From: Symsagittifera roscoffensis
Lineage: Eukaryota > Xenacoelomorpha > Acoela > Convolutidae
NCBI RefSeq assembly: GCF_963678635.1
Contig: NC_087069.1
Coordinates: 26,340,303 to 26,400,302, forward strand
Reading direction: 5' to 3'
Length of the DNA stretch: 60,000 bases
Shown: positions 18,368 through 31,200 of the stretch, piece by piece
Numbering within the stretch: the first letter of the stretch is position 1
Layout of the letters: each line of letters starts with the position of its first letter
The notes under the pieces: generated by a model
Told to the model about the DNA's origin: nothing
The model's database searches: none
What the model saw: only the letters and a program-made list of their open reading frames with translations
Program-made: the position numbers and the translations under genes

Positions 18368-20426
18368 TATTCTCGGAAAGAACAAAATACTTCAAATATT
18401 TTGACTCATATTTTTTTTGAGAAGCTGTTTTTGCTCTTCATTGCTCTTGATTCTTTGAGAAGCTTCTTTGTTTTTGCTCTTCATTCTATGAAAAGCTGGA
18501 TTTGCTCTTCACGTTGCGGAAAAAGACAGACGAAAGAAAGTAACGTCGTCTGGTGCCTAAAAACGGCTAATAACCCGGGTCGACCTCCATACACCGAAAA
18601 TGCTTATCATACAAATCCATACAACAAAAATTATTATCATACAAACCCATACATCAAGTGTATGGAGAAAATCCTTGTCATACAATTTTCATACATTTTT
18701 GAAAAACAATAGAAAAAAAATTGGGTCTTATGCACTAAACGGCCCAAAATCAAATTTTGTACATCGTAAGCTGGAAATTGTGCGATCAAAATTGATTGGG
18801 TAATTTTAACCTATCAAATTCAAGTAAGACGGTCAGGCATTCCGATCAACCATTCCAGCAAATAAAAATATTCGCCGAAATTTCCGAAAAGATGGAACTT
18901 TGTAAAATAATCAAATTAATTTTGAGTTACTTGTGCTTGTGAAACCTTGCCCAGACAACAAAAACTTAATAAAATGGCTTGACATAACAAAAATTTAAAT
19001 TAATAGTTCGGCTAATAATTTTATCTGCTTGAAATGGCAGAATTATTTCATTTGAAATGGCAGAAAATGTCGATAGAACTTGATTGGCTAATTAGCCAAT
19101 CAAATTCAACCACATTAATTTCAGTTCAAGAGATGTAGAAATAATGATTTTGGGCCCTTTAGTGAATAAGACCCAAAAAATTAAACCATTTCTGCGGCTT
19201 TTTGAGAAGAGTTGAACAGGCTGGTGACAAAAAAAAACTGATTTAAAATATTTTTTTTTGTAAAAATCTTTACGAGGCCAAATTGTGCACTGGATAGGAG
19301 CACAATTTTGCACGAATGCTTTCCATACATTTTCCATATATGGAAATTGTATGACTGGCATTTTTTGATGGCGACACAAAAATTTTTCAAGTAGTTTTGA
19401 AAATTTGCACCAAAAGTTTTTTTGTTTTTTTTTTTCAACCGCAAATCGAATTTTGTACGCAAACAAACATTTCCCGAAAAATTTTTTTGCATGCAAAATT
19501 TAATTTTTTGTGTTCATAACGTAACGTAGTCCTGGATACAATAACATTGGCTTTTTTCTTTTGACTTAAATTTTTTTTAAAAAACGCTGAAAATTCCTAT
19601 TTCTTTTGTATGGCGTGTTTATGTATGCCTTGATCAATGTCTGATAATTTGAAAATTCAAAAGTTTAAAATAATCATCACTGAAAAATTTTGCCAAAAAT
19701 TTAAAGTTTGTTACTTCTCTTATATCATTTGTGAAAGACATCTGGATGAAAATTCAGGTCGTGTTTTAAGCAATGTAAAGGTAAGATCGTTCAACCTTTG
19801 GTGTTTTGAGTAACCAAGGTCTTTGTCACTTGTGTAAGGTTGCAAACACAAACCAAAATTTTTCAGAAAATAGATTTAGAAACAAACAACTTTTTGGTTT
19901 ATGGAGAAAACACCTATCATACAATTTCCTTTTTATGGAAAAAGTTTATTACTGAGTTTTCATGCAATTTTCTGTACGTATGGAATTGTATGAAATTGTA
20001 TGAAAAGAAAATTCCCATTTATGAGAATTGTATGATAAGCATTTTTGGTCAACCCGGGAAGTTATAAGTAACTTTGCGCTGATAATTAAACTAAGCAATC
20101 AAGAATTTTCCAGCTGATGATTTGCAAAAATGAACACTGCCGAGTTTTTTGAAATGGAGGCACTCAAAGTTTTCAAATACAGAATTGCAAAAAAAGAACA
20201 GTTTAGTCTCAAAGAGGGGTTTTAAATTTCAAACTTTGTAGTATTATCTCTATTGTTTTGAGGGTTCTGGCTGGAATGTACTTCCAAAGGTTAGACAATC
20301 TGTATGGAATTTAAATCAGTACACAAAAATATTCATGATAAATGGATGTGCCCAGTCCACTTTAGCGTGTGCACGCTCCATATCAACCTTCAGAAGTGTC
20401 TTTTCAGATAATTTTGAAAGCTTTCC
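18368..20426. repeat. 2.06-kb tandem duplication, copy 2
   Basis: Second copy of the block at 16308, one base shorter. Its right end is followed directly by the start of the satellite array. It contains the same nested inverted repeats as copy 1: outer 18574-20058, inner TIR at 18721, palindrome at 19080-19103. Confidence 0.95.
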
Positions 20427-23400
20427 TATTTTGAATTGAATTGTATTTATTTGAAACCCAGTGGCATACCAAAAATTGTTAGACTCTTTGCCAATCATAT
20501 CTTAGTCTCTTTTAGTGAATTTGCTCAAGTTTACTGTTTTTTTGAAGTGCGTAGAATGACTTCACAAAAATTGTGGATATATAAGGATTTTGAAACGCAA
20601 AATTTAAAGAAAATGATATTTAGTAGCTTGCCTTTAGAATGATCGTTACCAACTATCGGTAACATCGTTTTTGAAGCTTACAGTTAATTGAAATTAGGAT
20701 AAATCCAGATTTTTGTATCCTTATGAAAAAATAAGGCTAAAGAAGTCTTTGAAATTATGGTTACCGTTTATCAAAAGATCGTTTCGTTTCGAAGGAAGTT
20801 TTCGGTCAGTCAAAGTTAAGATATTCCCAGGTTCTAGCTTATCGGGGCAAAAATAAAAATAACTTGAAAGTTAGTAACTCTTCTTTGGAATTGCCGAAAA
20901 ACTCTTTATCCAATGTACCATTTTCTTTTGTGGCTACCGCTACGATTCATTCAAAATACGGTTTTTTTAAGCTTACAGACGAATAAAATTGACTTGTTTT
21001 CAGATTCTTCTGTTCTGATGCAACGCACACGATTAAAATGAAATTAAAAGCTGGTCTTTGTTAGTACTTTTACCGTTTACTGTTTATCAAAACATTATTT
21101 GTCTCTGAAGCTTCCAGTGATTTAAAGTTAAGATATTCACAGGTTCAAGCATTTTGAGGCAGAAAAAGAATTAATTTTGTTAGCTCGTCTTTCATAACAC
21201 TGTTAGTGTTCATCCAAAAAATTGGTTTGTTTTGCAGATTTCAGTCAGGTAAATTTAGGATTTTTCCTAATTCTAGTCTTCCGAGGTAAAAAGTTAGACT
21301 ATTTTACCGCTTATTCAAAAAAAATGTTCCTTTTTGAAACTGTCAGTAAAAAAAACGTACAATGGTTTCAGATTCTCGCATTCTGGGGCAAAAGTAAGAT
21401 CAATTGGTTATTTAGAAGCTCGTCTCCGATAAAACCGTTCGCATTTTATCAAAAATATTGTTTTCTTAAACTTTAATTCAGTGAAGATATGATATATTCC
21501 CGATTCGAGCACTCTGAGGAAAAAAGTAGGACAAAATTTAAAAACACTAGCTCGTCTTTGGAAATAATCCTGCCCTTTATCTAAAACATCGTTTTCTTTC
21601 CAAGCTTTTAGCCAGATAAGTTTTGGATGTTTTTGAGATTCGAGCATTCTGCGGAAAACTATAAGAATGAAATGAAATTTAGTTACTTGTAACTGGAATT
21701 AACAAAATTGTTCATCCAAAACATTGTTACCTTTGATGTTTTTGGCTAGATAAAATCAGGAGTTTCCAGATTTAGGCAGTTTGAGTCAAAAAATAGGTTT
21801 ACGTTGAAATCTAATAGCTGCTCTTTGAAAATAACGTTACTTTTTCTCCAAAACATGGCTTGTTTTGAAAATTTCGGATATTCAAAATAAAATTATTTCT
21901 CAATTCTAGTGTTCTAAGGCAAAATGTAAGATGAATGTAAATTTTTTAAGCTTGTTTTTCCAATTATTGTTACTGTTTGTTCAAGTTACTGTTTTCTTTT
22001 GAAGCGTGCAGTCAGGTAAACATAGGACAGTTTCATTTATAGCCTTCTGAGGCAAAAAAGTAAAATTTATTTGAATTTTAAAAGCTCTTCATTGGGTTTT
22101 CCATTTTTATCTAACCAAAAAGGGCTTTTTTTGAAATCTTCAGCCAATTAAAAATGAGATATTCCCCGGTTCTTGTAATCGGATGCAACAAATATTATAT
22201 AAAAAAACTTGAATGTTTGTATTTAGAAAAATTGCTACCGTTATCAAAACATGTTTGTATGTAAAGCTTACAGCCAGTTTAAGTTAAAGTATTGACAGGC
22301 TGTAGCGTATCGAGGGAAAAAAGGAGTAAATAGAATTTTTCAGCTCGTCTTTCTTAACACTGTAATTGTTTATCCAAAATAATGGTTTCTTTTGAAGCTT
22401 TGAGTCAGGTAAAGTTAGGATATTTCCAGTTTGTAGTCTTTCGGTGGAAAAAGTGAGACTAAGTTGAAAATTTTTAACTTCTCTAAGGAATTTTACCGCT
22501 TCAAAACAATGTTTCTTTTTGAAGCTGTCAATCAAAATAACGTAAAATCTTTTCAAATTTTCGCATTCTGGGGCGAAAAGTAAGATGATTTTGTTATTTA
22601 GAAGCTCGTCTCCGATAATACCTTTAGCATTTTATCAAAAACATTTTTTTGTCAAATTTTAATTCAGTGAAGATATGATGTATTCCAGATTCGAACAATC
22701 TGAGAAAAAAAGTGGGACATAATTTAAAAACACAAGCACGTCTTCGGAAATATGTCTGCCGTTTATCTAAAGCATCGTTTCCTTTCTAAGCTTTTAACCA
22801 GATAAAATTTGGATAATTTTGAGATTCGAGCATTATTTGGAAAAATAAAAGAAGTAAATTAAACATAGTTGCTTGTAGTTGGAATTAACAAATCCGTTCA
22901 TCCAAAATATTGTTAACCTTTGATGCTTTTGGCTAGGCAAAAATAGGGAGTTTCCAGACTTAAGCATTTTGAGTCAAAAAATGAGTTTACGTGGAAATCT
23001 TGTAGCTGGTTTTTCAAGAAAAACCTTGATTTTTCTCCAAAACATGGCTTCTTTTGAAATTTTCGGCTATTTTAATGAAAGCTATTTCCCAATTTTACCA
23101 GTCAAGTAAACACAGGACAGTTTCATTTGTAGCCTTCTGAGGCAGAAAAGTAAATTTTATTTGAAATTTAATGGCTCTTCATTGGGTTTCCCATTTTTAT
23201 CTATCCAAAAAGGGCTTTTTTTGAAATCTTCAGTCAATTAAAAATGAGATATTCCCCGGTTCTTGTAATCGGATGCAACAAATATTATATCAAAAAAAAC
23301 TTGAATGTTTGTATTTAGAAAAAATGCTACCGTTATCAAAACATGTTTGTATGTAAAGCTTACAGCCAGTTTAAGTTAAAGTATTCACAGGCTGTAGCGT

Positions 23401-26400
23401 ATCGAGGGAAAAAACGAGTAAACACAATTTTTCAGCTCGTCTTTGTTAACACTGTAAATGTTCATCCAAAATAATGGTTTCTTTTGAAGCTTTCAGTCAG
23501 GTAAAGTTAGGGTATTTCCAAACTGTAGTCTTCCGGTGGAAAAAGTGAGACTAAGTTGAAAATTTTTAACTTCTCTAAGAAATTTTACCGCTTCAAAACA
23601 ATGTTTCTTTTTGAAGCTGTCAATCAAAATAACGTAAAATATTTTCAAGTTTTTGCATTCTGGGGCGAAAAGTAAGATGATTTTGTTTTTTAGTAGCTCG
23701 TCTCCGATAATACCTTTAGTATTTTATCAAAAAAAATTTTTTGGTCAAATTTTAATTGAGTGAAGATATGATGTATTCCAGATTCGAACAATCTAAAAAA
23801 AAGTGGGACATAATTTAAAAATACTAGCACGTCTTTGGAAATATGTCTGCCGTTTATCTAAAGCATCGTTTCCTTTCTAAGCTTTTAGCCAGATAAATTT
23901 TGGACAATTTTGAGATTCGAGCATTATTCGGAAAACTATAAGATTGAAATGAAATATAGTTGCCTGTAATTGGAAATAACAAATTTGTTTATCCAAAACA
24001 TTGTTAACCTTTGATGCTTTTGGCTGCAAAAAAAAGAGTTTCCAGACTTAAGCATTTTGAGTCAAAAAATGGGTTTACGTGGAAATCTTGTAGCTGGTCT
24101 TTGAAAAAAAAACATTGATTTTTCTCCAAAACATGGCTTCTTTTGAAACTTTCGGCTATTTAAAATAAATATATTTCCCAATTTTAGTGTTCTAAGGCAA
24201 ATTAAAAATTGAATGGAATTTTTTATGCTTGTCTTTGAAATTATTGTTTTTATTGTTACTGTTTGTTCGAATTACTGTTTGCTTTTGAAGCGTGCAGTCA
24301 GGTAAACATTGGGGAGTTCCACTTTCAGACTTCTGAGGCAAAAAATAAATTGAATTTGAAACTTATTAGCTCTTCATTGGGGTTTCCATTATTATTCATC
24401 CAAAATACGGCATTTTTGAAATCTTCAGCCGAATAAAATTGAAATAATCTCCGGTTCTTGTAATTTGATGCAACAAATATAGTAAAATTATAACTTGAAA
24501 GCTTCTATTTAGAAAAATTATTACCGTTATCAAAACCTTGTTTGTATTCAAAGCTTGCGGCCAATTTAAGATAAAGTATAAACAGGTTCTAGCGTATCGA
24601 GTGAAAAAAGGATAAAATTGAATTTTATTAGCTCGTCTTTCATAACACTGTTAGTTTTCATCCAAAATATTTGTTTCTTCTGAAGCTTTCAGTCAGCTAA
24701 ATTTAGGACATTTCCATTTTCTAGTCCTCCGAGGTAAAAAAAAATGAGAGTAGTTTGATAGTTTTTAACTCCTCGTAGAAATTTTACCGCTTATTCAAAG
24801 CAATGTTTTTTCTTGAAGCTGTCAGTCAAAAAACGTAAAATGTTTTCAGCTTCTGGCATGCTGGTGCATTCTGTTTATTTAGTAGCTCGTCTCTAGAAAA
24901 AACCGTTGGGATTTTATCGAAAATTTTGTTTTGTTAAATTTTTATTCAGTGAAGATATGATGTACTCCGGTTTCGAGCACTCTGAGGTAAAAAGTAGGAC
25001 AAAATAAGAAACACTAGCTCGTCTTTGAAAGTAAGTCTGCCGTTTATCTAAAGCATCGTTTACTTTTTAAGCTTTTAGCCAGGTAAATTTGGATAACTTT
25101 GAGGTTCGAGCATTCTGCGGAAAAAAAAAGAACTAAATTGAACATAGTTGCTTCTAATTGGAATTAACAAATCCGTTTACTTACTCTAAAAAACGATTTC
25201 TTTTGAAGTTTTGACTATTTAAAGTAAAGATATTTCACGATTCTAATGTAACTTTTTTAAGCCTGTTTTTGAATCTTTTGTTGCTGTTTGCTCAAATTAC
25301 AGTTTCCTTTTGAAGCGTGCAGTCTGGTAAACATAGGACATTTCCACTTTTAGCCTTCTGAGGCAAAAAATAAAAGTAAGTTGAAAATTAATAGCTCTTC
25401 ATTGGTGTTTCCATTTTTATTTATCAAAAATACGGCTTCTTTTGAAATCTTCAGCCAAGTAAAATTGACATAATCTCCGGTTCTTGTAGTTTGATGCAAC
25501 AAACATAGTAAAATCAAAATTTGAAATTTTTTATTTAGAAAAATTAATTTTGTTATCAAAACCTTGTTTTTATTCGAAACTTGCCTCCAGTTTAAGTTAA
25601 AGTATAAACAGGTTCTAGTATCGAGTGAAAAAAGGAGTAAATTGGATTTTATTAGATCGTTTTTCATAACACTGTTAGTGTTCATCCAAAATATGTGTTT
25701 CTTCTGAAGCTTTCAGTCAGCTAAATTTAGGATATTTCCAGTTTCTAGTCCTCCGAGGTAAAAAATGAGAGTAGTTTGATAATTTTTAACTCCTCGTAGA
25801 AATTTTACCGCTTGTTCAAAACAATGTTTCTTCTTGAAGCTGTTCGTCAAAAAACGTAAAGTGTTTTCAGCTTCTAGCATTCTGGTCCAAAAAGTAAGAT
25901 CAATTGTTTTTTATTTAGTAGCTTGTCTCCAATAAAACCGTTAGGATTTTATCAAAAATTTTGTTTTGTTAAAATTTAATACAATGAAGATATGATGTAT
26001 TCTGGATTCGAGCACTCTGAGGTAAAAATTAAGGACAAAACAAGAAACACTAGCTCGTCTTTGAAAGTAAGTCTGCCGTTTATCTAAGGCATCGTTTACT
26101 TTTTAAGCTTTTAGCCAGGTAAATTTGGATAACTTTGAGGTTCGAGCATTCTGCGGAAAAAAAGAATTAAATTAAACATAGTTGCTTCTAATTGGAATTA
26201 ACAAATCCGTTTATCCAAAATATTGTTAACTTTGATGCTTTTGGCTAGGCAAAAATAAGGAGTTTCTAGACTTAAGCATTTTGAGTCAAAAATAGGTTTA
26301 CATTGAATTCTAGTAGCTGGTCTTTGAAAAAAACATTAATTTTTCTCCAAAAAACACTTTCTTTTGAAATTTCGACTTTTTAAAGTAAAGATGTTTCCCG

Positions 26401-28235
26401 ATTTTAGTGTTCTAAGGCTAAATGTAAGATGAATGTATTTTTTTTAAGCCTGTTTTTGAAATTGTTGTTACTGTTTGCTCAAATTACTGTTTCCTTTTGA
26501 AGCGTGCAGTCTGGTAAACATAGCTTGATTCCACTTTTAGTCTTCTGAGGCAAAAAATAAAAGTAAGTTGAAAATTAATAGCTCTTTTTTGGGGTTTCCA
26601 TTATTAATTATCAAAAATACGGCTTCTTTGAAATCTTCAGACAAGTAAAATTGACATAATCTCCGGTTCTTGTAATTTGATGCAAGAAATATAGTAAAAA
26701 CAAAAATTTGAAAGCTTGTATTTAGAAAAATTAATTCTGTTATCAAAACCTTGCTTGTATTCGAAGCTTGCAGCCAGTTTAAGATAAAGTATATACAGGT
26801 TCTAGCGTATCGAGTGAAAAAAGGAGAAAATTGATTTTTATTAGCTCGTTTTTCATAACACTGTTAGTGTTCATCCAAAATATTTGTTTCTTTTGAAGCT
26901 TTCAGTCAGCTAAATTTAGGACATTTCCAGTTTCTAGTCCTCCGAGGTAAAAAATGAGAGTAGTTTGATAATTTTTAACTCCTCGTAAAATTTTATCGCT
27001 TATTCAAAACTATGTTTCTTCTTGAAGCTGTCAGTAAAAAAAAACGAGAAATGTTTTCAGATTCTAGCATTCTAGTCCAAAAAGTAAGATCAATTGTTTA
27101 TTTAGTAGCTTGTCTCCGATAAAACCGTTAGGATTTTATCGAAAAGTTTTTTTTTGTTAAAATTTAATACAATGAAGATATGATGTATTCCGGATTCGAG
27201 CACTCTGAGGTAAAAAAGTAGGACAAAATAAGAAACACTAGCTCGTCTTTGAAAGTAAGTCTGCCGTTTATCTAAGGCATCATTTACTTTTTAAGCTTTT
27301 AGCCAGGTAAATTTGGATAAGTTTGAGGTTCGAGCATTCTGCGGAAAAATAAAAGAATGAAATTAAGCATAGTTGCTTGTAGTGGGAATTAACAAATCCG
27401 TTTATCCAAAATTTTGTTAACCTTTGACACTTTTGGCTAGGCAAAAATAAGGAGTTTCTAGACTTAAGCGTTTTGAGTCAAAAAATAGGTTTACGTTGAG
27501 TTCTAGTAGCTGGTCTTTGAAAATAACATTACTTTTTCTCCAAAAAACGATTTCTTTTAAAATTTCGACAATTTAAACTAAAGATGTTTACCGATTCTAG
27601 TGTTCTAAGGCAAAATGTAAGATGAATGTAAATTTTTTAAGCCTGTTTTTGAAATTATTGTTACTGTTTGCTCAAATTATTGTTTCTTTCTAAGCGTGCA
27701 GTCTGGTAAACATAGCATATTTCCACTTTTAGCCTTCTGAGGCACAAAAAAAAAGTAAGTTGAAAATTAATAACTCTTTATTGGGGTTTCCATTTTTATT
27801 AATCAAAATTACGGCTTTTTTGAAATCTTCAGCTAAGTAAAATTGATATAATCTCCGGTTCTTGTAATTTGATGCAACAAACATAGTAAAAACAAAAATT
27901 GAAAGCTTGTATTCAGAAAAATTAATTCTGTTATCAAAACCTTGTTTGTATTCGAAGCTTGCAGCCAGTTTAAGATAAAGTATATACAGGTTCTAGCGTA
28001 TCGAGTGAAAAAAGGAGTAAATTGATTTTTATTAGCTCATTTTTCATAGCACTGTTAGTGTTCATACAAAATATTTGTTTCTTCTGAAGCTTTCAGTCAG
28101 CTAAATTTAGGTTATTTCCAGTTTCTAGTCCGCCGAGGTAAAAAAGGAGAGTAGTTTGATAATTTTTAACTCCTCATAGAATTTTTACCGCTTATTCAAA
28201 ACAATGTTTCTTCTTGAAGCTGTCAGTCAAAAAAC

Positions 28236-31200
28236 GTAAAATTTTTGCTGTCAGTCAATGTTTGCTGTCAGTTTTTGACTGACTTGAAGCTGTCAGTCAA
28301 AAAACAAAAAATGTCAGTCAAAAAATGTCACATTCACCTTCTAGCATTCTGGTGCAAAAAGTAAGATCAATTGTTTTATTAGTAGCTCGTCTCTGATGAA
28401 ACCGTTAGGACTTTATCGAAAATTTTCATTTGTTAAATTTTAATTCAGTGAAGATATGATGTATTGCGGATTCGAGCACTCTGAGGTAAAAAGTAGGACA
28501 AAATAAGAAACACTAGCTCGTCTTTGAAAGTAAGTCTGCCGTTTGAAAGCATCGTTTACTTTGTAAGCTTTTAGCCAGGTAAATTTGGATAATATTGAGG
28601 TTCGAGCATTCTGCGGAAAAATAAAAGAAGGAAATGAAATATAGTTGCTTGTAGTTGCAATTAACAAATCCGTTTATCCAAAATATTGTTAACCTTTGAT
28701 GCTTTTGGCTAGGCAAAAATAAGCAGTCTCCAGACTTAAGCATATTGAGTCAAAAATAGGTTTACGTTGAGTTCTAGTAGCTGGTCTTTGAAAATAACAA
28801 TACTTTTTCTCCAAAAAACTATTTCTTTTGAAATTTCGACAATTTAAAGTAAAAATTTTTCCCGATTCTACTGTTCTAAGGCAAAATGTAAGATAAATGT
28901 AAATTTTTTAAGCCTGTTTTTAAAATTATTGTTACTGTTTGCTCAAATTACTGTTTCTTTTTAAAGCGTGCAGCCTGGTAAACATAGCATATTTCCTATT
29001 TTAGCCTTCTGAGGCACAAAATAAAAGTAAGTTGAAAATTAATAGCTCTTTGTTGGGGTTTCCATTTTTATTTATCAAAAATACGGCTTCTTTTGAAATC
29101 TTCAGCCAAGTAAAATTGACATAATCTCCGGTTCTTGTAATTTGATGCAACAAACATAATAAAAACAAAATTTGAAATTTCTTATTTAGAAAAATTAATT
29201 TTGTTATCAAAACCTTGTTTTTATTCGAAAGTTGCAGCCAGTTTAAGATAAAGTATAAACAGGTTCTAGCGTATCGAGTGAAAAAAGAAATAAATTGATT
29301 TTTATTAGCTCGTTTTTCATAACACTGTTAGTGTTCATCCAAAATATTTGTTTCTTCTGAAGCTTTCAGTCAGCTAAATTTAGGTTATTTCCAGTTTCTA
29401 GTCCGCCGAGGTAAAAAATGAGAGTAGTTTGATAATTTTTGACTCCTCGTAGAATTTTTACCGCTTATTCAAAACAATGTTTCTTCTTGAAGCTGTCAGT
29501 CAAAAAACGGAAAATGTTTGCTGTCAGTTTTTGACTGACTTGAAGCTGTCAGTCAAAAAACGTAAAATGTGGGTCAAAAAACGTGACCTTCAGCTTCTAG
29601 CATTCTGGTGCAAAAAGTAAGATCAATTGTTATTTAGTAGCTCGTCTCCGACAAAACCGTTAGGATTTTATCAAAAATATTGTTTTGTTAAATTTTTTTC
29701 AGTGAAAATATGATGTATTCCGGATTCGAGCACTCTGAGGTAAAAAGTAGGGCAAAATAAGAAACACTAGCTCGTCTTTGGAAGTAAGTCTGCCGTTTAT
29801 CTAAAGCATCGTTTACTTTGTAAGCTTTTAGCCAGGTAAGTTTTCATAATTTTGAGGTTCGAGCATTCTGCGGAAAAAAAAGATTGAAATTAAACATAGT
29901 TGCTTCTAGTTGGAGTTAACAAATCCGTTTATCCAATATTTTGTTAACCTTTGGTGCTTTTGGCTAGGCAAAAATAAGGAGTTTCTAGGCTTAAGCATTT
30001 TGAGTCAAAAATAGGTTTACGTTGAATTCTAGTAGCTGGTCTTTGAAAAAAAAATTATTACTTTTTCACCAAAAAACGATTTCTTTTGAAATTTCGACTA
30101 TTTAAAGTAAAAATGTTTCCCGATTTTAGTGTTCTAAGGCAAAATGTAAGATGAAGGTAATTTTTTTAAGCCTGTTTTTGAAATTTTTGTTACTGTTTGT
30201 CAAATTACTGTTTCCTTTTGAAGCGTGAAGTCTGGTAAACATAGCATATTTCCACTTTTAGCCTTCTAAGGCAAAAAATAAAAGTAAGTTGAAAATTAAT
30301 AGCTCTTCATTGGGGTTTCCATTATTAATTATCAAAAATACGGCTTTTTTGAAATTTTCAGCCAAGTAAAATTGATATAATCCCCGGTTCTTGTAATTTG
30401 ATGCAACAAATATATTAAAAACAAAAATTTGAAAGCTTGTATTTAGAAAAATTAATTCTGTTATCAAAACCTTGTTTGTATTCAAAAATTTCAGCCAGTT
30501 TAAGATAAGTATATACAGGTTCTAGCGTATCGAGTGAAAAAAGGAGTAAATTGATTTTTATTAGCTCATTTTTCATAGCACTGTTAGTGTTCATACAAAA
30601 TATTTGTTTCTTCTGAAGCTTTCAGTCAGCTAAATTTAGGTTATTTCCAGTTTCTAGTCCGCCGAGGTAAAAAAGGAGAGTAGTTTGATAATTTTTAACT
30701 CCTCATATAATTTTTACCGCTTATTCAAAACAATGTTTCTTCTTGAAGCTGTCAGTCAAAAAACGTAAAATTTTTGCTGTCAGTCAATGTTTGCTGTCAG
30801 TTTTTGACTGACTTGAAGCTGTCAGTCAAAAAACAAAAAATGTCGGTCAAAAAATGTCACATTCACCTTCTAGCATTCTGGTGCAAAAAGTAAGATCAAT
30901 TGTTTTATTAGTAGCTCGTCTCTGATGAAACCGTTAGGACTTTATCGAAAATTTTCATTTGTTAAATTTTAATTCAGTGAAGATATGATGTATTGCGTTT
31001 TCGAGCACTCTGAGGTAAAAAGTAGGACAAAATAAGAAACACTAGCTCGTCTTTGAAAGTAGGTCTGCCGTTTATCTAAGGCATCGTTTACTTTTTAAGC
31101 TTTTAGCCAGGTAAATTTGGATAAGTTTGAGGTTCGAGCATTCTGCGGAAAAATAAAAGAATGAAATTAAGCATAGTTGCTTGTAGTTGGAATTAACAAA

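Noticed and set aside
16290-19496. Paired ORFs in the 2.06-kb duplication (e.g. 16290-16652, 17032-17433 and their copies)
   Set aside because: They exist twice only because the DNA is duplicated; the frames overlap TIR sequence and lack protein-like composition or motifs.
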